64,000 bases of DNA from Paenibacillus silvisoli (GCF_030866765.1 NZ_CP133017.1:1641001-1705000); one strand, 5' to 3'; counted from the stretch's first letter, positions 1-9,122 are shown. Notes: a model not told the origin generated them from the letters alone. Numbers and translations are program-made.

Positions 1-1194
1 CTGCATCAACGATTTGCCCCTCATGCCCGAACGCAGAATTTGTCCTCTGAAATCGATGCTCACCTCGGCTTCGGCAAACACGTCGTTCCATCGGCCCTCA
101 ACCTGCTTCCATTGCTTCGGGTGCTTGCGCTGCAGCACTTCGCCAAAGCAAAATACATCCGATTGCAGCTTCTGCGCGTCTTGGACCGCCGCCAACATGT
201 TGGCCTTCGCTTCGGCTCCCCATTCCTGTTCCAGCTTGGTCAAGACGTCAAGCTTATCGAGCGGGATCGCGCACTTCACTTCCGCAACGTTCCCTTCGGC
301 GGTTACAACGATGTTGACCATGGCGCGGCCCCCGTTCATCGAGACATCCGTTTTGGTTTTGCTTTTGATGACTTCGAGCGCCAGTCCGTTTCGCTTGTCC
401 TGGCAATCCAAATTCATGATCGTGCTCTTCATCTTGTTCATGATGAACATGTACCCCCTGGCTTGACCGTTATCCAGCCACCCGGCAAGATGTCCTCCTC
501 GAAAAACGGCGATGCCGGATATTTCGAGGTGGTAAGGGGGGCGCGTCTGCTCAATTATCGGCTTCTTACTGATGTTTTGATCGTTGCCAAGGATACGGAG
601 CCCGCTGACCGAAGGCTCGGAGCCCGGGTTAATCAGCTTGCGGATCGCATCGTCGAGGCCGACAACCGGAGAACCGGACCAGATTTTCGCCGAAAACTCG
701 CTGGCGCCTTGCAACGCTTCGGATTGCAGCGGCTGAAGCGGCACGATGGCGCTGATGAGCTTGCTCGGGGAGCTGCCTCTTGCGATGAGCAGCATCGAGG
801 TCAGCCGCACCTCGTGCGAGCGCTCGAAGAAATCGAAAATCTCCTCCATGCCGGCACTGGCCAGCCGTTCTCCCAGCACGACGACTTGGATATGGGAGAA
901 GAACAGCTGCCTTGGCACTTGCTTGGACGCTTTGCGGATGCCCTCGAACAGCGTATCGGACTGCACGCTGTAGATCGAGAAAGGCGCATTGCCTCTTCCT
1001 TTGGTGGAGCTCGATAATTCGCCGGGCATGACGACCTGGAAGGACAGCTCGTATTTATCGGAATTCGCCGCCTTGTCGATCGACATCGCGGTCACGATGG
1101 CCAGCCTGTTCAGCTCGCGGCTGTTCCAGCAGCCCGACAGAAACAGGATGGACATGCACATGGCCGTTACTAGCGCAAGTTTTCTCAGCTTCAT
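1..1194 (-). CDS. gerC: Ger(x)C family spore germination lipoprotein, partial
   Basis: Lipoprotein subunit of a nutrient germinant receptor in the spore inner membrane. The ATG at 1194 follows a GGAGG site (1201-1210). The N-terminus has a signal peptide with lipobox LSGC (Cys 22) followed by W-N, typical of GerC proteins. The frame stays open for 398 codons to the window edge, so the C-terminus lies outside. It starts 27 bp after the upstream gerA gene ends, so the two are co-transcribed. Assignment to the family is firm; which nutrient is sensed cannot be read. Confidence 0.9.
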   Translation of the reverse strand, partial: MKLRKLALVTAMCMSILFLSGCWNSRELNRLAIVTAMSIDKAANSDKYELSFQVVMPGELSSSTKGRGNAPFSIYSVQSDTLFEGIRKASKQVPRQLFFSHIQVVVLGERLASAGMEEIFDFFERSHEVRLTSMLLIARGSSPSKLISAIVPLQPLQSEALQGASEFSAKIWSGSPVVGLDDAIRKLINPGSEPSVSGLRILGNDQNISKKPIIEQTRPPYHLEISGIAVFRGGHLAGWLDNGQARGYMFIMNKMKSTIMNLDCQDKRNGLALEVIKSKTKTDVSMNGGRAMVNIVVTAEGNVAEVKCAIPLDKLDVLTKLEQEWGAEAKANMLAAVQDAQKLQSDVFCFGEVLQRKHPKQWKQVEGRWNDVFAEAEVSIDFRGQILRSGMRGKSLMQ

Positions 1195-1221
1195 CCGAGT
1201 TATCGCCTCCTTTGGTCAATA

Positions 1222-2790
1222 TTACGTTTGAGGTTTCTGTCCCTCGCCGACCCGAACGATATTCTCCGCGGTATCGTCCGGCCGTTCCGTCATGCTCCAA
1301 CGCGGGAGACGGACGAATACGTCCTTCATCTGCTTGTATTTCAACGGAATTAGCGGCGAAAGGAACGGCACTCCGAACGAGCGAAGCGAATTCAAATGGG
1401 CGACCAGCATGATCATGCCGAGCATCATCCCGTAAAATCCGAGGAAGCCGGCCGAAAGCATGAACAGAAAACGCAGCATGCGTGCCGTGATCGCAAGGTT
1501 GTAGGCCGGAATCGAGAAATTAGCGATAGCCGTAATCGCGACGACGATAACCATGATCGGGGAGACGATGCCGGCTTGAACGGCGGCTTCTCCAAGAACG
1601 AGCGCCCCTACGATCGAGACGGCTTGTCCGACCGCCCTTGGCATGCGGATGCCGGCTTCGCGCAGAATCTCGAAGCTGATCTCCATGGCGAAAGCCTCGA
1701 CGAGCGCAGGGAAAGGCACGCCCTCTTTGGCTCCCGACAGGTTAATGAGCAGCGTCGTCGGCAGCATTTCTTGATGAAAGGTGGTGAGCGCGATATAGAC
1801 GGCAGGTCCGAATAAAGAAATAATAAAAGCCAAGTAACGCAGCAACCGGATAAAGGTGCCGATATCGTAGCGCTGATAATAGTCCTCGGCCGCGGCAAAA
1901 AATTGCGACAGCACGGTCGGCACGACTAGCGCGAACGGCGTTCCGTCCACGAGAATCGCGATTCGTCCTTCGAGCAGGTTCGCGGCGATGGCGTCCGGCC
2001 TTTCCGTGTTGTAAACGGTAGGGAAAGGAGACCTCCAGTTATCCTCTATAAATTCCTCGATATATCCGGATTCCAAAATCGCGTCCGTGTTGATTTTTTC
2101 AAGGCGTTTGCGAACCTCTTTCTTGATGTCCTCTTTGACGATACCATCGATATAGAGCATCGCGACGCTCGTTTGCGTCACGGTGCCGATCTTAATCGCT
2201 TCAAAGCCAAACTTCGGGCTCCGAATCCGCCTGCGGACGAGCGCGATGTTCGTTGCGATCGATTCGGTCAAGCTGTCCTTTGGCCCTCGGATTACGACCT
2301 GAGTGCTTGCCTCCGACACGGCCCGCCGTTCGCCGCCAATCGTGTTGCCGCACACGCACTGGTTCCAGCCGTTAACTAGCAGGACTGTTTTGCCTGTCAG
2401 CAGCTCCAGCATCATCGACGTCCATTCGTCCATAATTTCGATTTGGCCTACCGCCAGCGCGTTGTCGCAAATATACTTGAACGCCTCCTCGGGGGAGGCC
2501 GATTCTTGCGGCACTTCGGGCAAAAACGGCGACATGAGCGAACGCATGACGAAGTCGTTCACCATTTCTTTGTCCGTGATGGTGTCCAGATATACGGCGG
2601 CTACGGGTAGCTCGTGCGCGGTACGAAGCTTGAATTGACGCACGATCAAATCGGGGCTTGATCCAAGCTCGGACTTGATGCGTTCGATATTCGATTCAAG
2701 ATCGTTCTCCAGATGCGCCTGCGCAGAGGCGCTTTTTCCGTTGCCGGCAGAGGCGGAGCTGCCGCCGAATGCCATTTCTCTTGGTTTCAT
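1222..2790 (-). CDS. gerA: GerA family spore germination protein
   Basis: A-subunit of a Ger nutrient receptor, 522 aa, normal length for the family. The N-terminal soluble half has family features such as VNGWNQ and a GxxxxxVDGTPFAL-like segment near residues 270-285. Several membrane helices follow at about 305-445, and then a cytoplasmic tail. I chose ATG 2790, seven bases after GAGGAGG; the overlapping TTG at 2793 is too close to it. It is followed by gerC. No gerB-type permease is visible on this side, so it may lie beyond the left edge or elsewhere. Confidence 0.93.
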   Translation of the reverse strand: MKPREMAFGGSSASAGNGKSASAQAHLENDLESNIERIKSELGSSPDLIVRQFKLRTAHELPVAAVYLDTITDKEMVNDFVMRSLMSPFLPEVPQESASPEEAFKYICDNALAVGQIEIMDEWTSMMLELLTGKTVLLVNGWNQCVCGNTIGGERRAVSEASTQVVIRGPKDSLTESIATNIALVRRRIRSPKFGFEAIKIGTVTQTSVAMLYIDGIVKEDIKKEVRKRLEKINTDAILESGYIEEFIEDNWRSPFPTVYNTERPDAIAANLLEGRIAILVDGTPFALVVPTVLSQFFAAAEDYYQRYDIGTFIRLLRYLAFIISLFGPAVYIALTTFHQEMLPTTLLINLSGAKEGVPFPALVEAFAMEISFEILREAGIRMPRAVGQAVSIVGALVLGEAAVQAGIVSPIMVIVVAITAIANFSIPAYNLAITARMLRFLFMLSAGFLGFYGMMLGMIMLVAHLNSLRSFGVPFLSPLIPLKYKQMKDVFVRLPRWSMTERPDDTAENIVRVGEGQKPQT

Positions 2791-2840
2791 CAAGCACCTC
2801 CTCGGTCGTGCTGGCGAGTATCAGCCGCTGCGTGCCCGGT

Positions 2841-2870
2841 TAGTATGCCTCGACTGCCTACTTTTTACCA
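2841..2870 (-). promoter_or_regulatory. candidate forespore (sigma-G/F) promoter for gerA
   Basis: On the minus strand CATACTA (2847-2841) matches the -10 of sigma-G promoters, with a weak -35 TGGTAA 17 bp upstream (2870-2865). Ger receptor operons are usually sigma-G dependent, which fits. The -35 match is poor, so this is only a candidate. Confidence 0.4.
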
Positions 2871-2963
2871 ATAACGGAACATTTGCGCATCGGTTGGGGG
2901 CGTTCCTTCAATTTTGTAATGAAACTGTAATATTCCCTTCATATTCCTTTCATAAAAGCCCTT

Positions 2964-3042
2964 TATAATGTAAGACATGACCCCCCTTTATTATATATTT
3001 TCTCTTGTGCCTGCGGATCTTGCCGCAGGCCTCTTTGTTTTT
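2964..3042 (+). ncRNA. candidate short transcript: TATAAT plus intrinsic terminator
   Basis: A TATAAT (2964-2969) on the plus strand is followed about 40 bp later by a strong GC hairpin (stems 3009-3016 and 3023-3030) and a T-rich tail to 3042. No gene lies between them and no plus-strand gene ends upstream. A roughly 65-nt RNA or a terminated leader are both possible. The -35 is weak and nothing here resembles a riboswitch I know. Confidence 0.3.
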
Positions 3043-3114
3043 AAGGCCTATTTCGAGTAATGGAATTGTAAGGTTTTTGAGGGATGGCTTGCGACGAGCT
3101 TGTTAAAATTTCCC

Positions 3115-3143
3115 TTGCCGCGGTTAGGCGGCGATTATATAAT
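3115..3143 (+). promoter_or_regulatory. sigma-A promoter of the LacI-type gene
   Basis: TTGCCG (3115-3120), a 17-bp spacer and a perfect TATAAT (3138-3143). The expected start is near 3150, just before the palindromic operator at 3160-3173. Confidence 0.75.
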
Positions 3144-3159
3144 GGAACCGAAATGGTCA

Positions 3160-3173
3160 GTTAAAGCTTTAAG
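3160..3173. promoter_or_regulatory. LacI-type operator 1
   Basis: GTTAAAGCTTTAAG contains the perfect 12-bp palindrome TTAAAGCTTTAA. It lies just downstream of the lacI start site and recurs with one central change at 4215-4228. This fits autorepression by the adjacent LacI-family protein; the pairing is inference. Confidence 0.65.
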
Positions 3174-3190
3174 TTAAGCGAGGGCATGGC

Positions 3191-4201
3191 ATGACAACAA
3201 TTCACGATGTCGCGAAGAAGGCCGGCGTATCGATCGCGACGGTATCCTATGCGCTAAACAATAAGAAGAGCATAGGCAAGGAGAAGAAGGAGCTTATACT
3301 GAAAATCGCGGAGGAAATGGGGTATGTGCCTAATTCGTTAGCGAAAAGCCTTCTGAAAGGAAAAACGAACATCATCGGTTTGATCGGCACGGACATTTCG
3401 GAGCCGTATTTGGGCACGCTAACCAGCCAGCTGGAGAAGTTCGCGAGAGCGAACGGGCTGTTCCTGCTGCTGGGCAACACCTCCAATGACCGGGACCACG
3501 AACAGGAGATCATTCGCAGCTTCGTGTCCAAAAACGTGGATGCGATTTTACTGTTTCCGGGCATGTACGAGCAGGACAGCTACCAGGAGACGGTCGATTA
3601 TTTGAATAAAGTGAAGACCCCTTTCATTTGTCTGGACCGGGGACTGCCCGGCATCGAGACGAATTACGTCGTCGCCGATATCGAAGAAGGGGAATATGCC
3701 GCATGCCAGCATTTGATCGCAAACGGGCATCAAGAGATCCTTTTCGTCGGCGGAGACATTCGCCATCCGTCGACGGTCCGCCGGCAGGATGGAATTACCC
3801 GGGCAATGAAAGAAGCGGGGCTGTCTATCGGCGCTTCCGGCTTTCTGAACTGCGGCTACACGTTCCGCGAAGGCTACGAGGCGGTTGCGGCCATGCTTCG
3901 ATCGGGCGCTTCGCTGCCGACCGCGCTTCTGACCACCAACGATTCGGTAGCGTTCGGCGCGATCAAGGCATTGAAGGAGAAGGGATTGCGCGTGCCTGAG
4001 GACGTATCGATCGTCGGCTATGACGACATCGTGCTGCCTACGATGGAAGAGCTGCCGCTTTCGACGGTGAGAATCCCGCTCGACGAAATGGCGAGAGTCG
4101 CTATCGAAGGGCTGCAGCAGCTATTGTCAGGCGAGCTTACGACGCTGCGGCATACCGTACGGACGGAGCTTGTCGTTCGAGCGTCGGTGCGGTCGATGTG
4201 A
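3191..4201 (+). CDS. LacI family transcriptional regulator
   Basis: Sugar-responsive repressor, 336 aa. An N-terminal helix-turn-helix (residues 1-50, starting TTIHDVAKKAGVSIATVSYAL) and hinge precede a periplasmic-binding-protein-like effector domain (about 60-332). The HTH lies at the very start, so the ATG is secure. It precedes two oxidoreductase genes. Palindromes at 3160 and 4215 bracket it, so it probably represses itself and the downstream genes. The effector is unknown, likely a sugar or cyclitol derivative. Confidence 0.92.
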   Translation: MTTIHDVAKKAGVSIATVSYALNNKKSIGKEKKELILKIAEEMGYVPNSLAKSLLKGKTNIIGLIGTDISEPYLGTLTSQLEKFARANGLFLLLGNTSNDRDHEQEIIRSFVSKNVDAILLFPGMYEQDSYQETVDYLNKVKTPFICLDRGLPGIETNYVVADIEEGEYAACQHLIANGHQEILFVGGDIRHPSTVRRQDGITRAMKEAGLSIGASGFLNCGYTFREGYEAVAAMLRSGASLPTALLTTNDSVAFGAIKALKEKGLRVPEDVSIVGYDDIVLPTMEELPLSTVRIPLDEMARVAIEGLQQLLSGELTTLRHTVRTELVVRASVRSM

Positions 4202-4214
4202 TTTTTTATGGAAG

Positions 4215-4228
4215 GTTAAGGCTTTAAC
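4215..4228. promoter_or_regulatory. LacI-type operator 2
   Basis: GTTAAGGCTTTAAC, palindromic except at the centre, and nearly the same as operator 1. It sits 14 bp after the lacI stop and 24 bp before the next start, where it could block an internal promoter or read-through. Confidence 0.6.
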
Positions 4229-4251
4229 TCAGCCTATTGAGGAGGATCTCT

Positions 4252-5310
4252 ATGGAAAAATGGAAGGCGGCTGTCGTCGGCGGAGGCGTCGGCGGTCAGC
4301 TCAGCATGAACGCGCTGAACAACTCCGAGCTTTTCGAATTGGTGGCGGTCGCGGATCTTCGCCCGGATGTATGCGAGCAGCTGAAGCGGAAATTTCCCGG
4401 CATTAAAACGTACGCGAACCACCGCGACATGTTCGAGGATTGCCGGATGGATGTCGTATGCGTGAGCACGTTCCCTCCCTCCCATGAGGAAGTGACCCTC
4501 GATGCGCTGAAGCATCCGATCAAAGGCATCCTGGTCGAGAAGCCGCTTGGCCATACGGCGGAATCCGGCAGGCGGATTCTTGAGGAGATCAAGAAGCGCA
4601 ACCTGCCGATGGCCGTCCCGCACGGTCTGCTCGCCAAGAAGACGCCGCTGGAAATTATCGAACGGGTCCGGGGCGGCGAGATCGGGGAACTGAAGCTCGT
4701 CGAGATCCAGAACGCGAAATGGGATATCATTAACGCCGGCATTCATTGGCTTCATTTCTTCGTAACGTTGACAGGCAACGAACCGATGGACTATGTCATG
4801 GGCATCTGCGAAGCGAGCACGCGCACCTATCGCGACGGCATGCAAGTCGAGACGACCGCGGTCACGTACGGGCAGACGAAGAGCGGCATTCGCGTCGTCA
4901 TGAACACGGGGGACGAAGTGCTCGTGAACCGCGAAGGGAAAGAGACGCTGTTCCGGCTGATCGGCACTGCGGGACAGATCGAATTTTGGGGCTGGGAGAA
5001 CGGCTATACGCTGCAAAACGCGGCTTATCCGCTGGGGGAGCTGATCGTGCCGGATGAGCTCCCGGTTACGGGGCATCGGGCGCATCTGGAACGGATGGCG
5101 GGCATGATCGAGTCCGGCGTTTCGGATTATACGATTCCGGAAAGCTCGCTGCTGGCGCTTGAAATCGTCGAAGGCGCTTATTTGTCCAGCAAGCATGGCT
5201 GTAAGGTTCATTTTCCCGTCGACGGATTTGAAGCGCCGGCGAAGACGGATTGGGAGCCCGGTCAGCCGTATGCGGGTACCGGCGGAGGACGCGACGGGCG
5301 GAAATTATAG
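4252..5310 (+). CDS. Gfo/Idh/MocA family oxidoreductase
   Basis: NAD(P)-dependent sugar or cyclitol dehydrogenase, 352 aa. A Rossmann fold with GGGVGGQ near residues 7-13 is followed by the EKPLG motif near residue 100 that carries the catalytic lysine, then an alpha/beta substrate domain. The ATG at 4252 has GAGGAGG six bases upstream; an upstream in-frame TTG overlaps that site and is rejected. It follows a LacI operator and precedes a second family member by 28 bp, so an operon for a carbohydrate acid or inositol-like compound is inferred. Confidence 0.9.
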   Translation: MEKWKAAVVGGGVGGQLSMNALNNSELFELVAVADLRPDVCEQLKRKFPGIKTYANHRDMFEDCRMDVVCVSTFPPSHEEVTLDALKHPIKGILVEKPLGHTAESGRRILEEIKKRNLPMAVPHGLLAKKTPLEIIERVRGGEIGELKLVEIQNAKWDIINAGIHWLHFFVTLTGNEPMDYVMGICEASTRTYRDGMQVETTAVTYGQTKSGIRVVMNTGDEVLVNREGKETLFRLIGTAGQIEFWGWENGYTLQNAAYPLGELIVPDELPVTGHRAHLERMAGMIESGVSDYTIPESSLLALEIVEGAYLSSKHGCKVHFPVDGFEAPAKTDWEPGQPYAGTGGGRDGRKL

Positions 5311-5338
5311 ATATGGAGTACGAGAGGAGATCAGTAGC

Positions 5339-6415
5339 ATGAGTCGAATTCGGTTTGGCATTGTCGGCGGCGGCTGGCGCACGGAGTTTTATCTCCGCAT
5401 CGCGAAGGAGCTGCCGGAGCGGTTTGAAGTGAGCGGCGTCGTGGTCCGCAATGAAGGAAAGGCGAAGGCGTTCGCGGAGGCGTGGAATGTGCCGGTTTTT
5501 CGAAGCATTGCCGCCATGCTGGAGCAGTCCGACCCGGCCTTTGTCGTAACGTCCGTGCCTTGGGACGCGAATCCCGGGGCGATGGAAGAGCTTGCGGCGG
5601 CGGGGATGCCGGTGCTGTCGGAGACGCCTCCGGCTCCCGACCTTGCCGGACTTTCCGCGCTGAACGAGAAGCTTGGCGGCGCCCGTATCCAAGTGGCGGA
5701 ACAATATGTGTTCCAGCCGCTCCATGCCGCCCGCATCTCGCTGGCCCGTTCTGGCAAGCTGGGGACGGTTACCCAAGCGCAAGTATCGGCGGCCCATGGC
5801 TATCACGGCATCAGCTTGCTGCGTAATTTGGTCGGAGTCAGCTTCGAGAACGCGGAAATCTCCGCTTACCGGTACCAGTCGCCGCTGGTGAACGGGCCGG
5901 GCAGAGACGGAGCGCCGAAGGAGGACCGCATCATCCAGTCCGACCAGGTGATCGCTTCGCTGCAATTCGAGAGCGGCAAGCTGGCGGTGTACGATTTTAC
6001 GGGCGATCAATATTTCTCGTGGATTCGTTCGCAGCGCGTGCTCGTCCGGGGCGAACGCGGGGAGATCAACAATAAGGAAATCCGGTATTTGAAGGACTAT
6101 TTGACGCCGGTCGAGCTAGAGCTCCGACGGCAAAATGCCGGGGAGAACGGCAATCTCGAAGGCTATTATTTCAAGGGCATCCTGGCCGGTGAAGAGTGGC
6201 TGTACCGCAATCCGTTCACGCCGGGCAGGCTGACGGACGACGAAATCGCCATCGCGACCAGCCTGGCGAAGATGGCCGACTACGCCGCGGGCGGTCCGAG
6301 CTTCTACAGCCTGGCGGAAGCGTCGCAGGATCATTACCTCAGCATGCTGATCAACGAAGCGCTGGCCTCGGGAACGCCGGTGCGGAGCGAGACGCAGCCT
6401 TGGGCGGAATCGTAA
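5339..6415 (+). CDS. Gfo/Idh/MocA family protein with ETP instead of EKP
   Basis: 358 aa with the family Rossmann motif GIVGGGWR at the N-terminus and a substrate domain in the C-terminal two-thirds. The usual EKP reads ETP here (SETPPAPD, near residue 100), so the conserved lysine is missing. It may be a divergent dehydrogenase or a non-catalytic partner of the preceding gene. The ATG at 5339 is preceded by GAGAGGAGA. It ends before a bidirectional terminator. Confidence 0.85.
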   Translation: MSRIRFGIVGGGWRTEFYLRIAKELPERFEVSGVVVRNEGKAKAFAEAWNVPVFRSIAAMLEQSDPAFVVTSVPWDANPGAMEELAAAGMPVLSETPPAPDLAGLSALNEKLGGARIQVAEQYVFQPLHAARISLARSGKLGTVTQAQVSAAHGYHGISLLRNLVGVSFENAEISAYRYQSPLVNGPGRDGAPKEDRIIQSDQVIASLQFESGKLAVYDFTGDQYFSWIRSQRVLVRGERGEINNKEIRYLKDYLTPVELELRRQNAGENGNLEGYYFKGILAGEEWLYRNPFTPGRLTDDEIAIATSLAKMADYAAGGPSFYSLAEASQDHYLSMLINEALASGTPVRSETQPWAES

Positions 6416-6443
6416 AGTAATCCGCGCTCTATGCAACGCGCAA

Positions 6444-6480
6444 AAAAAGGCGACTTCCGCTAGCCGGAAGTCGCCTTTTT
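6444..6480. terminator. bidirectional intrinsic terminator
   Basis: An 11-bp GC-rich stem (6449-6459 with 6465-6475) and five-base loop, flanked by A5 on the left and T5 on the right. It serves both convergent genes. Confidence 0.9.
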
Positions 6481-6492
6481 ACGTACGCGGTT

Positions 6493-7182
6493 TTATCGAT
6501 CGAGACAGCCATTCATTCGCTCGGCCAAAGCTAATGTTTCCTGCTTGATGTCTTCAGGAAGCATGAATTCGGGTAGTCCGAAGGCGCTGGAAACATGCAT
6601 GCCCATAATCGCGTTGCCGATGTGGTTGACATGAACCCAATCGTGCATGAGCTTCGCATAGTCCTCGGGATGTTTGCGGTAGAAAGGTTCAAAGACCCGG
6701 TATTGGTCGATCAGCGGGATATCGAGTTCACTAGCCAGCTGCCTGTTTATCTGCATGAAGCTTTCGAACGTTTCCTCGAAGTCCGCCACCCCGAGGCTGT
6801 ACATCGGGCAATAATAGGTTTGAAGAATGGGCAAGGCGTTGTTGGCGCGAATTAGTGCGCAAATTTGCTTCAAATTATCCGCGTACTGCTGGCGGCTGAA
6901 GCCTTGGAACGTATCGTTGCCTCCGATCGTGACGATGACGGCGGAGGGGTGAAACGAGAATACGTCCCGTTCGATTCGTTCCAGCAGATTCTGGGTCGTA
7001 TCTCCGGAAATCCCTTGATTAATGACGCTCACCTGTCGGCCGATATGCGTTTTCAGGTTCAAATTGAGCCATTCCACCCAGTTGTGCCTTCCCGACCACG
7101 ATACCTCCGTGTTGCTTGAACCGAACGCGATCACGCGAAAAGACCGTTCCGGCTGCTTCTTCCACTGTTGAATGAGTTCCAA
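6493..7182 (-). CDS. SGNH/GDSL hydrolase
   Basis: Esterase-type hydrolase of about 229 aa. All SGNH blocks are visible: AFGSSNTE (Ser), GISGDTT (Gly), TIGGNDTF (Asn) and DWVHVNHIGN (catalytic Asp/His). No signal peptide, so cytoplasmic. The start is uncertain: TTG 7182 lies ten bases from AGGAG, while GTG 7191 is only one base from it. It is convergent with the oxidoreductase operon. The role is probably deacetylation of a sugar intermediate, an inference from context only. Confidence 0.88.
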   Translation of the reverse strand: MELIQQWKKQPERSFRVIAFGSSNTEVSWSGRHNWVEWLNLNLKTHIGRQVSVINQGISGDTTQNLLERIERDVFSFHPSAVIVTIGGNDTFQGFSRQQYADNLKQICALIRANNALPILQTYYCPMYSLGVADFEETFESFMQINRQLASELDIPLIDQYRVFEPFYRKHPEDYAKLMHDWVHVNHIGNAIMGMHVSSAFGLPEFMLPEDIKQETLALAERMNGCLDR

Positions 7183-7228
7183 CGAACACACGCTCCTATC
7201 ATTCGAATAACGAGAATGGCCGTGCGGT

Positions 7229-7987
7229 TTAGAAGAGTAGAATGGCTCCGCCGGTCATAGGCAGCAGGACGATGGCGGTTTTCAGATAAGGGATCGGAAT
7301 CCGCTTCGTACATTTCGCTCCGACGTAAGCCCCCAGCATTAAGCTTGCGGTTACTTGCAGCAGCAGCCTTCCATCCACATCGCCTAATTGGTAGTAGCCC
7401 ATTCCTCCGCCTAGCGCGATGGGGATGATCACAAGCATGGTCGTACCCGCCGCAAGCCGAACAGGCATGCCCAGTACGGTCATTAGCCCGAGCTGGATAA
7501 ACGGCGTCGCTCCGATGCCGAACAAGCCGGACAGGCTGCCGGAGATGAGCCCGACTCCGCAGGAGCCGATCCAGTCTCTCTTTCGGCTGGCAGCGAACAG
7601 ATCGGCCTCGGCAAGCTTTCCGCGGGAAACCATTATCATCCGGAGCCAAAGCGCAGCTCCCGAAAGGAACAGCATGCCGGCCGTCAGCCCTTTCAATGCG
7701 CCGACGGGAATGCCGTGGGAGATCATGGAGCCTGCCCAGGCGCCGGCCGCCCCGACGACACCGGCAATGAGTCCCGACTTCATGACGATATTGCCTTCGC
7801 GATAATGGCTGATCGTTCCCGCCAAAGACGAGAAGACCATGGAGATGATTGCGGTACCGAATGAAGTATGGATGGAGAAGCCGAACACGACCGTTAAGAT
7901 CGAAATGATAAATCCGGATCCGCCCGCGCCAACCAAACCTAAAATCATGCCGACCGCGAGCATGACTGCGATAAGCTGAACGATCAT
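7229..7987 (-). CDS. TauE/SafE (sulfite exporter-like) family permease
   Basis: Integral membrane protein of about 252 aa with seven or eight hydrophobic helices and the family pattern GxxGAGGSGF near the N-terminus and GLFGIGATPF in the second half. Members export sulfoacetate, sulfite or other small anions; this substrate is unknown. I chose ATG 7987 because the first helix then starts directly; GTG 8011 would add eight polar residues and neither start has an ideal ribosome site. Confidence 0.88.
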   Translation of the reverse strand: MIVQLIAVMLAVGMILGLVGAGGSGFIISILTVVFGFSIHTSFGTAIISMVFSSLAGTISHYREGNIVMKSGLIAGVVGAAGAWAGSMISHGIPVGALKGLTAGMLFLSGAALWLRMIMVSRGKLAEADLFAASRKRDWIGSCGVGLISGSLSGLFGIGATPFIQLGLMTVLGMPVRLAAGTTMLVIIPIALGGGMGYYQLGDVDGRLLLQVTASLMLGAYVGAKCTKRIPIPYLKTAIVLLPMTGGAILLF

Positions 7988-8060
7988 AGCCGGCTTCGAC
8001 TCACCCCTCACGCTATATTTACCATCATTTAATCACCGGAAGACTCGGTTGTCTAAGGGT

Positions 8061-8127
8061 ATGTAAAGAACTGTTTGCGAATGTAACAACATGTATATAG
8101 TGGATCGGGCGGCTCTCTATTTAGAAT
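8061..8127 (+). promoter_or_regulatory. activator box and -10 of the first importer operon
   Basis: ATGTAAAG (8061-8068) and ATGTAACAACATGT (8081-8094) are related half-sites 20 bp apart. A -10 TAGAAT follows at 8122-8127. The same pair and the same 39-bp distance from GTAACA to the -10 recur at 19440-19506. Tandem half-sites two helical turns apart with no clear -35 are typical of AraC-type activators, here probably the YesN-like regulator at 23537. Confidence 0.65.
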
Positions 8128-8200
8128 GATGATATAGAACATTGCAGCCGGCTGAAGCTTCACGTACCTGAATCCGTGCAGAGAGGGGATGTTTGCGGAA

Positions 8201-9100
8201 ATGTTCCTGAAACGTCTACGCGACAATAAGCTGTTGATTCTGATGATCTTGCCCATGCTGCTGTACTATCTCCTATTCGAGTATCTGCCGATGTTCGGGA
8301 TTCTGATCTCGTTCAAGGACTACAACGTCTTTCGGGGCGTATTCGCAAGCAAGTGGGTCGGATTGCGCTATTACGAATTTTTTTTCAACAGCCCCGACTT
8401 TCTCGTCATTCTGCGCAATACGTTCCTGCTCGGGTTTTACAGCATTCTGTTCGGGTTTCCGGCGCCGATCCTACTCGCTCTGCTCATCAACGAAATCCGG
8501 CATTCCGTCTTTAAGCGGTTCGTGCAAACGGTGAGCTACTTGCCGCATTTCGTCAGCAACGTCATCATCGTCAGCATGCTGGTCATGTTTCTTTCGCCCT
8601 CAACCGGGCTGATCAACATCGTTCTCGCGAAGATAGGACTCGAACCGGTCTATTTTCTGATCAAGCCCGAATTTTTCCGTTCGATCTTCGTCGCTTCCGG
8701 CATCTGGCAGGGGGTCGGATGGGGGACCATCATCTACTTGGCGGCATTGACGGCCATCGATCCGCATCAGTACGAGTCAGCCGAAATCGACGGCGCCGGG
8801 CGGTGGAAAAAAATGATCTACATCACGCTGCCCAGCATCCTTCCCGTCATCATCATTTTGCTGGTACTGAACATCGGGACCTTGTTCGCGACGAGCTTCG
8901 AGAAGGTGTTCCTGCTCTACAATCCGCTGACGTATGAAACGGCCGATATCATTTCGACCTATACGTACCGGACCGGTTTGGTTCAAGGGAATTTCAGCTA
9001 CGCGACGGCAATCGGCGTGTTTAACGGCATTCTCAATTTCGTGCTTCTCTACGCGGCTAACTTTACGGCTCGAAAAGTGAAGCAAGTGAGCTTGTGGTAA
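8201..9100 (+). CDS. carbohydrate ABC transporter permease, LplB type
   Basis: First membrane subunit of an importer, about 299 aa and six helices. The EAA loop is seen as YESAEIDGAGRWKKMIYITLPSI, the coupling site for the ATPase. ATG 8201 is preferred because the alternative ATG 8189 directly abuts GAGAGGGG. The second permease and a binding lipoprotein follow. No ATPase gene is present, as is usual where a shared MsmX-type ATPase is used. Confidence 0.93.
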   Translation: MFLKRLRDNKLLILMILPMLLYYLLFEYLPMFGILISFKDYNVFRGVFASKWVGLRYYEFFFNSPDFLVILRNTFLLGFYSILFGFPAPILLALLINEIRHSVFKRFVQTVSYLPHFVSNVIIVSMLVMFLSPSTGLINIVLAKIGLEPVYFLIKPEFFRSIFVASGIWQGVGWGTIIYLAALTAIDPHQYESAEIDGAGRWKKMIYITLPSILPVIIILLVLNIGTLFATSFEKVFLLYNPLTYETADIISTYTYRTGLVQGNFSYATAIGVFNGILNFVLLYAANFTARKVKQVSLW

Positions 9101-9122
9101 CCAGGGAGGAGCGCATTGCGGG

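Noticed and set aside
40..1017. 325-codon plus-strand frame
   Set aside because: Antisense to gerC, which has a lipobox, a ribosome site and family motifs.
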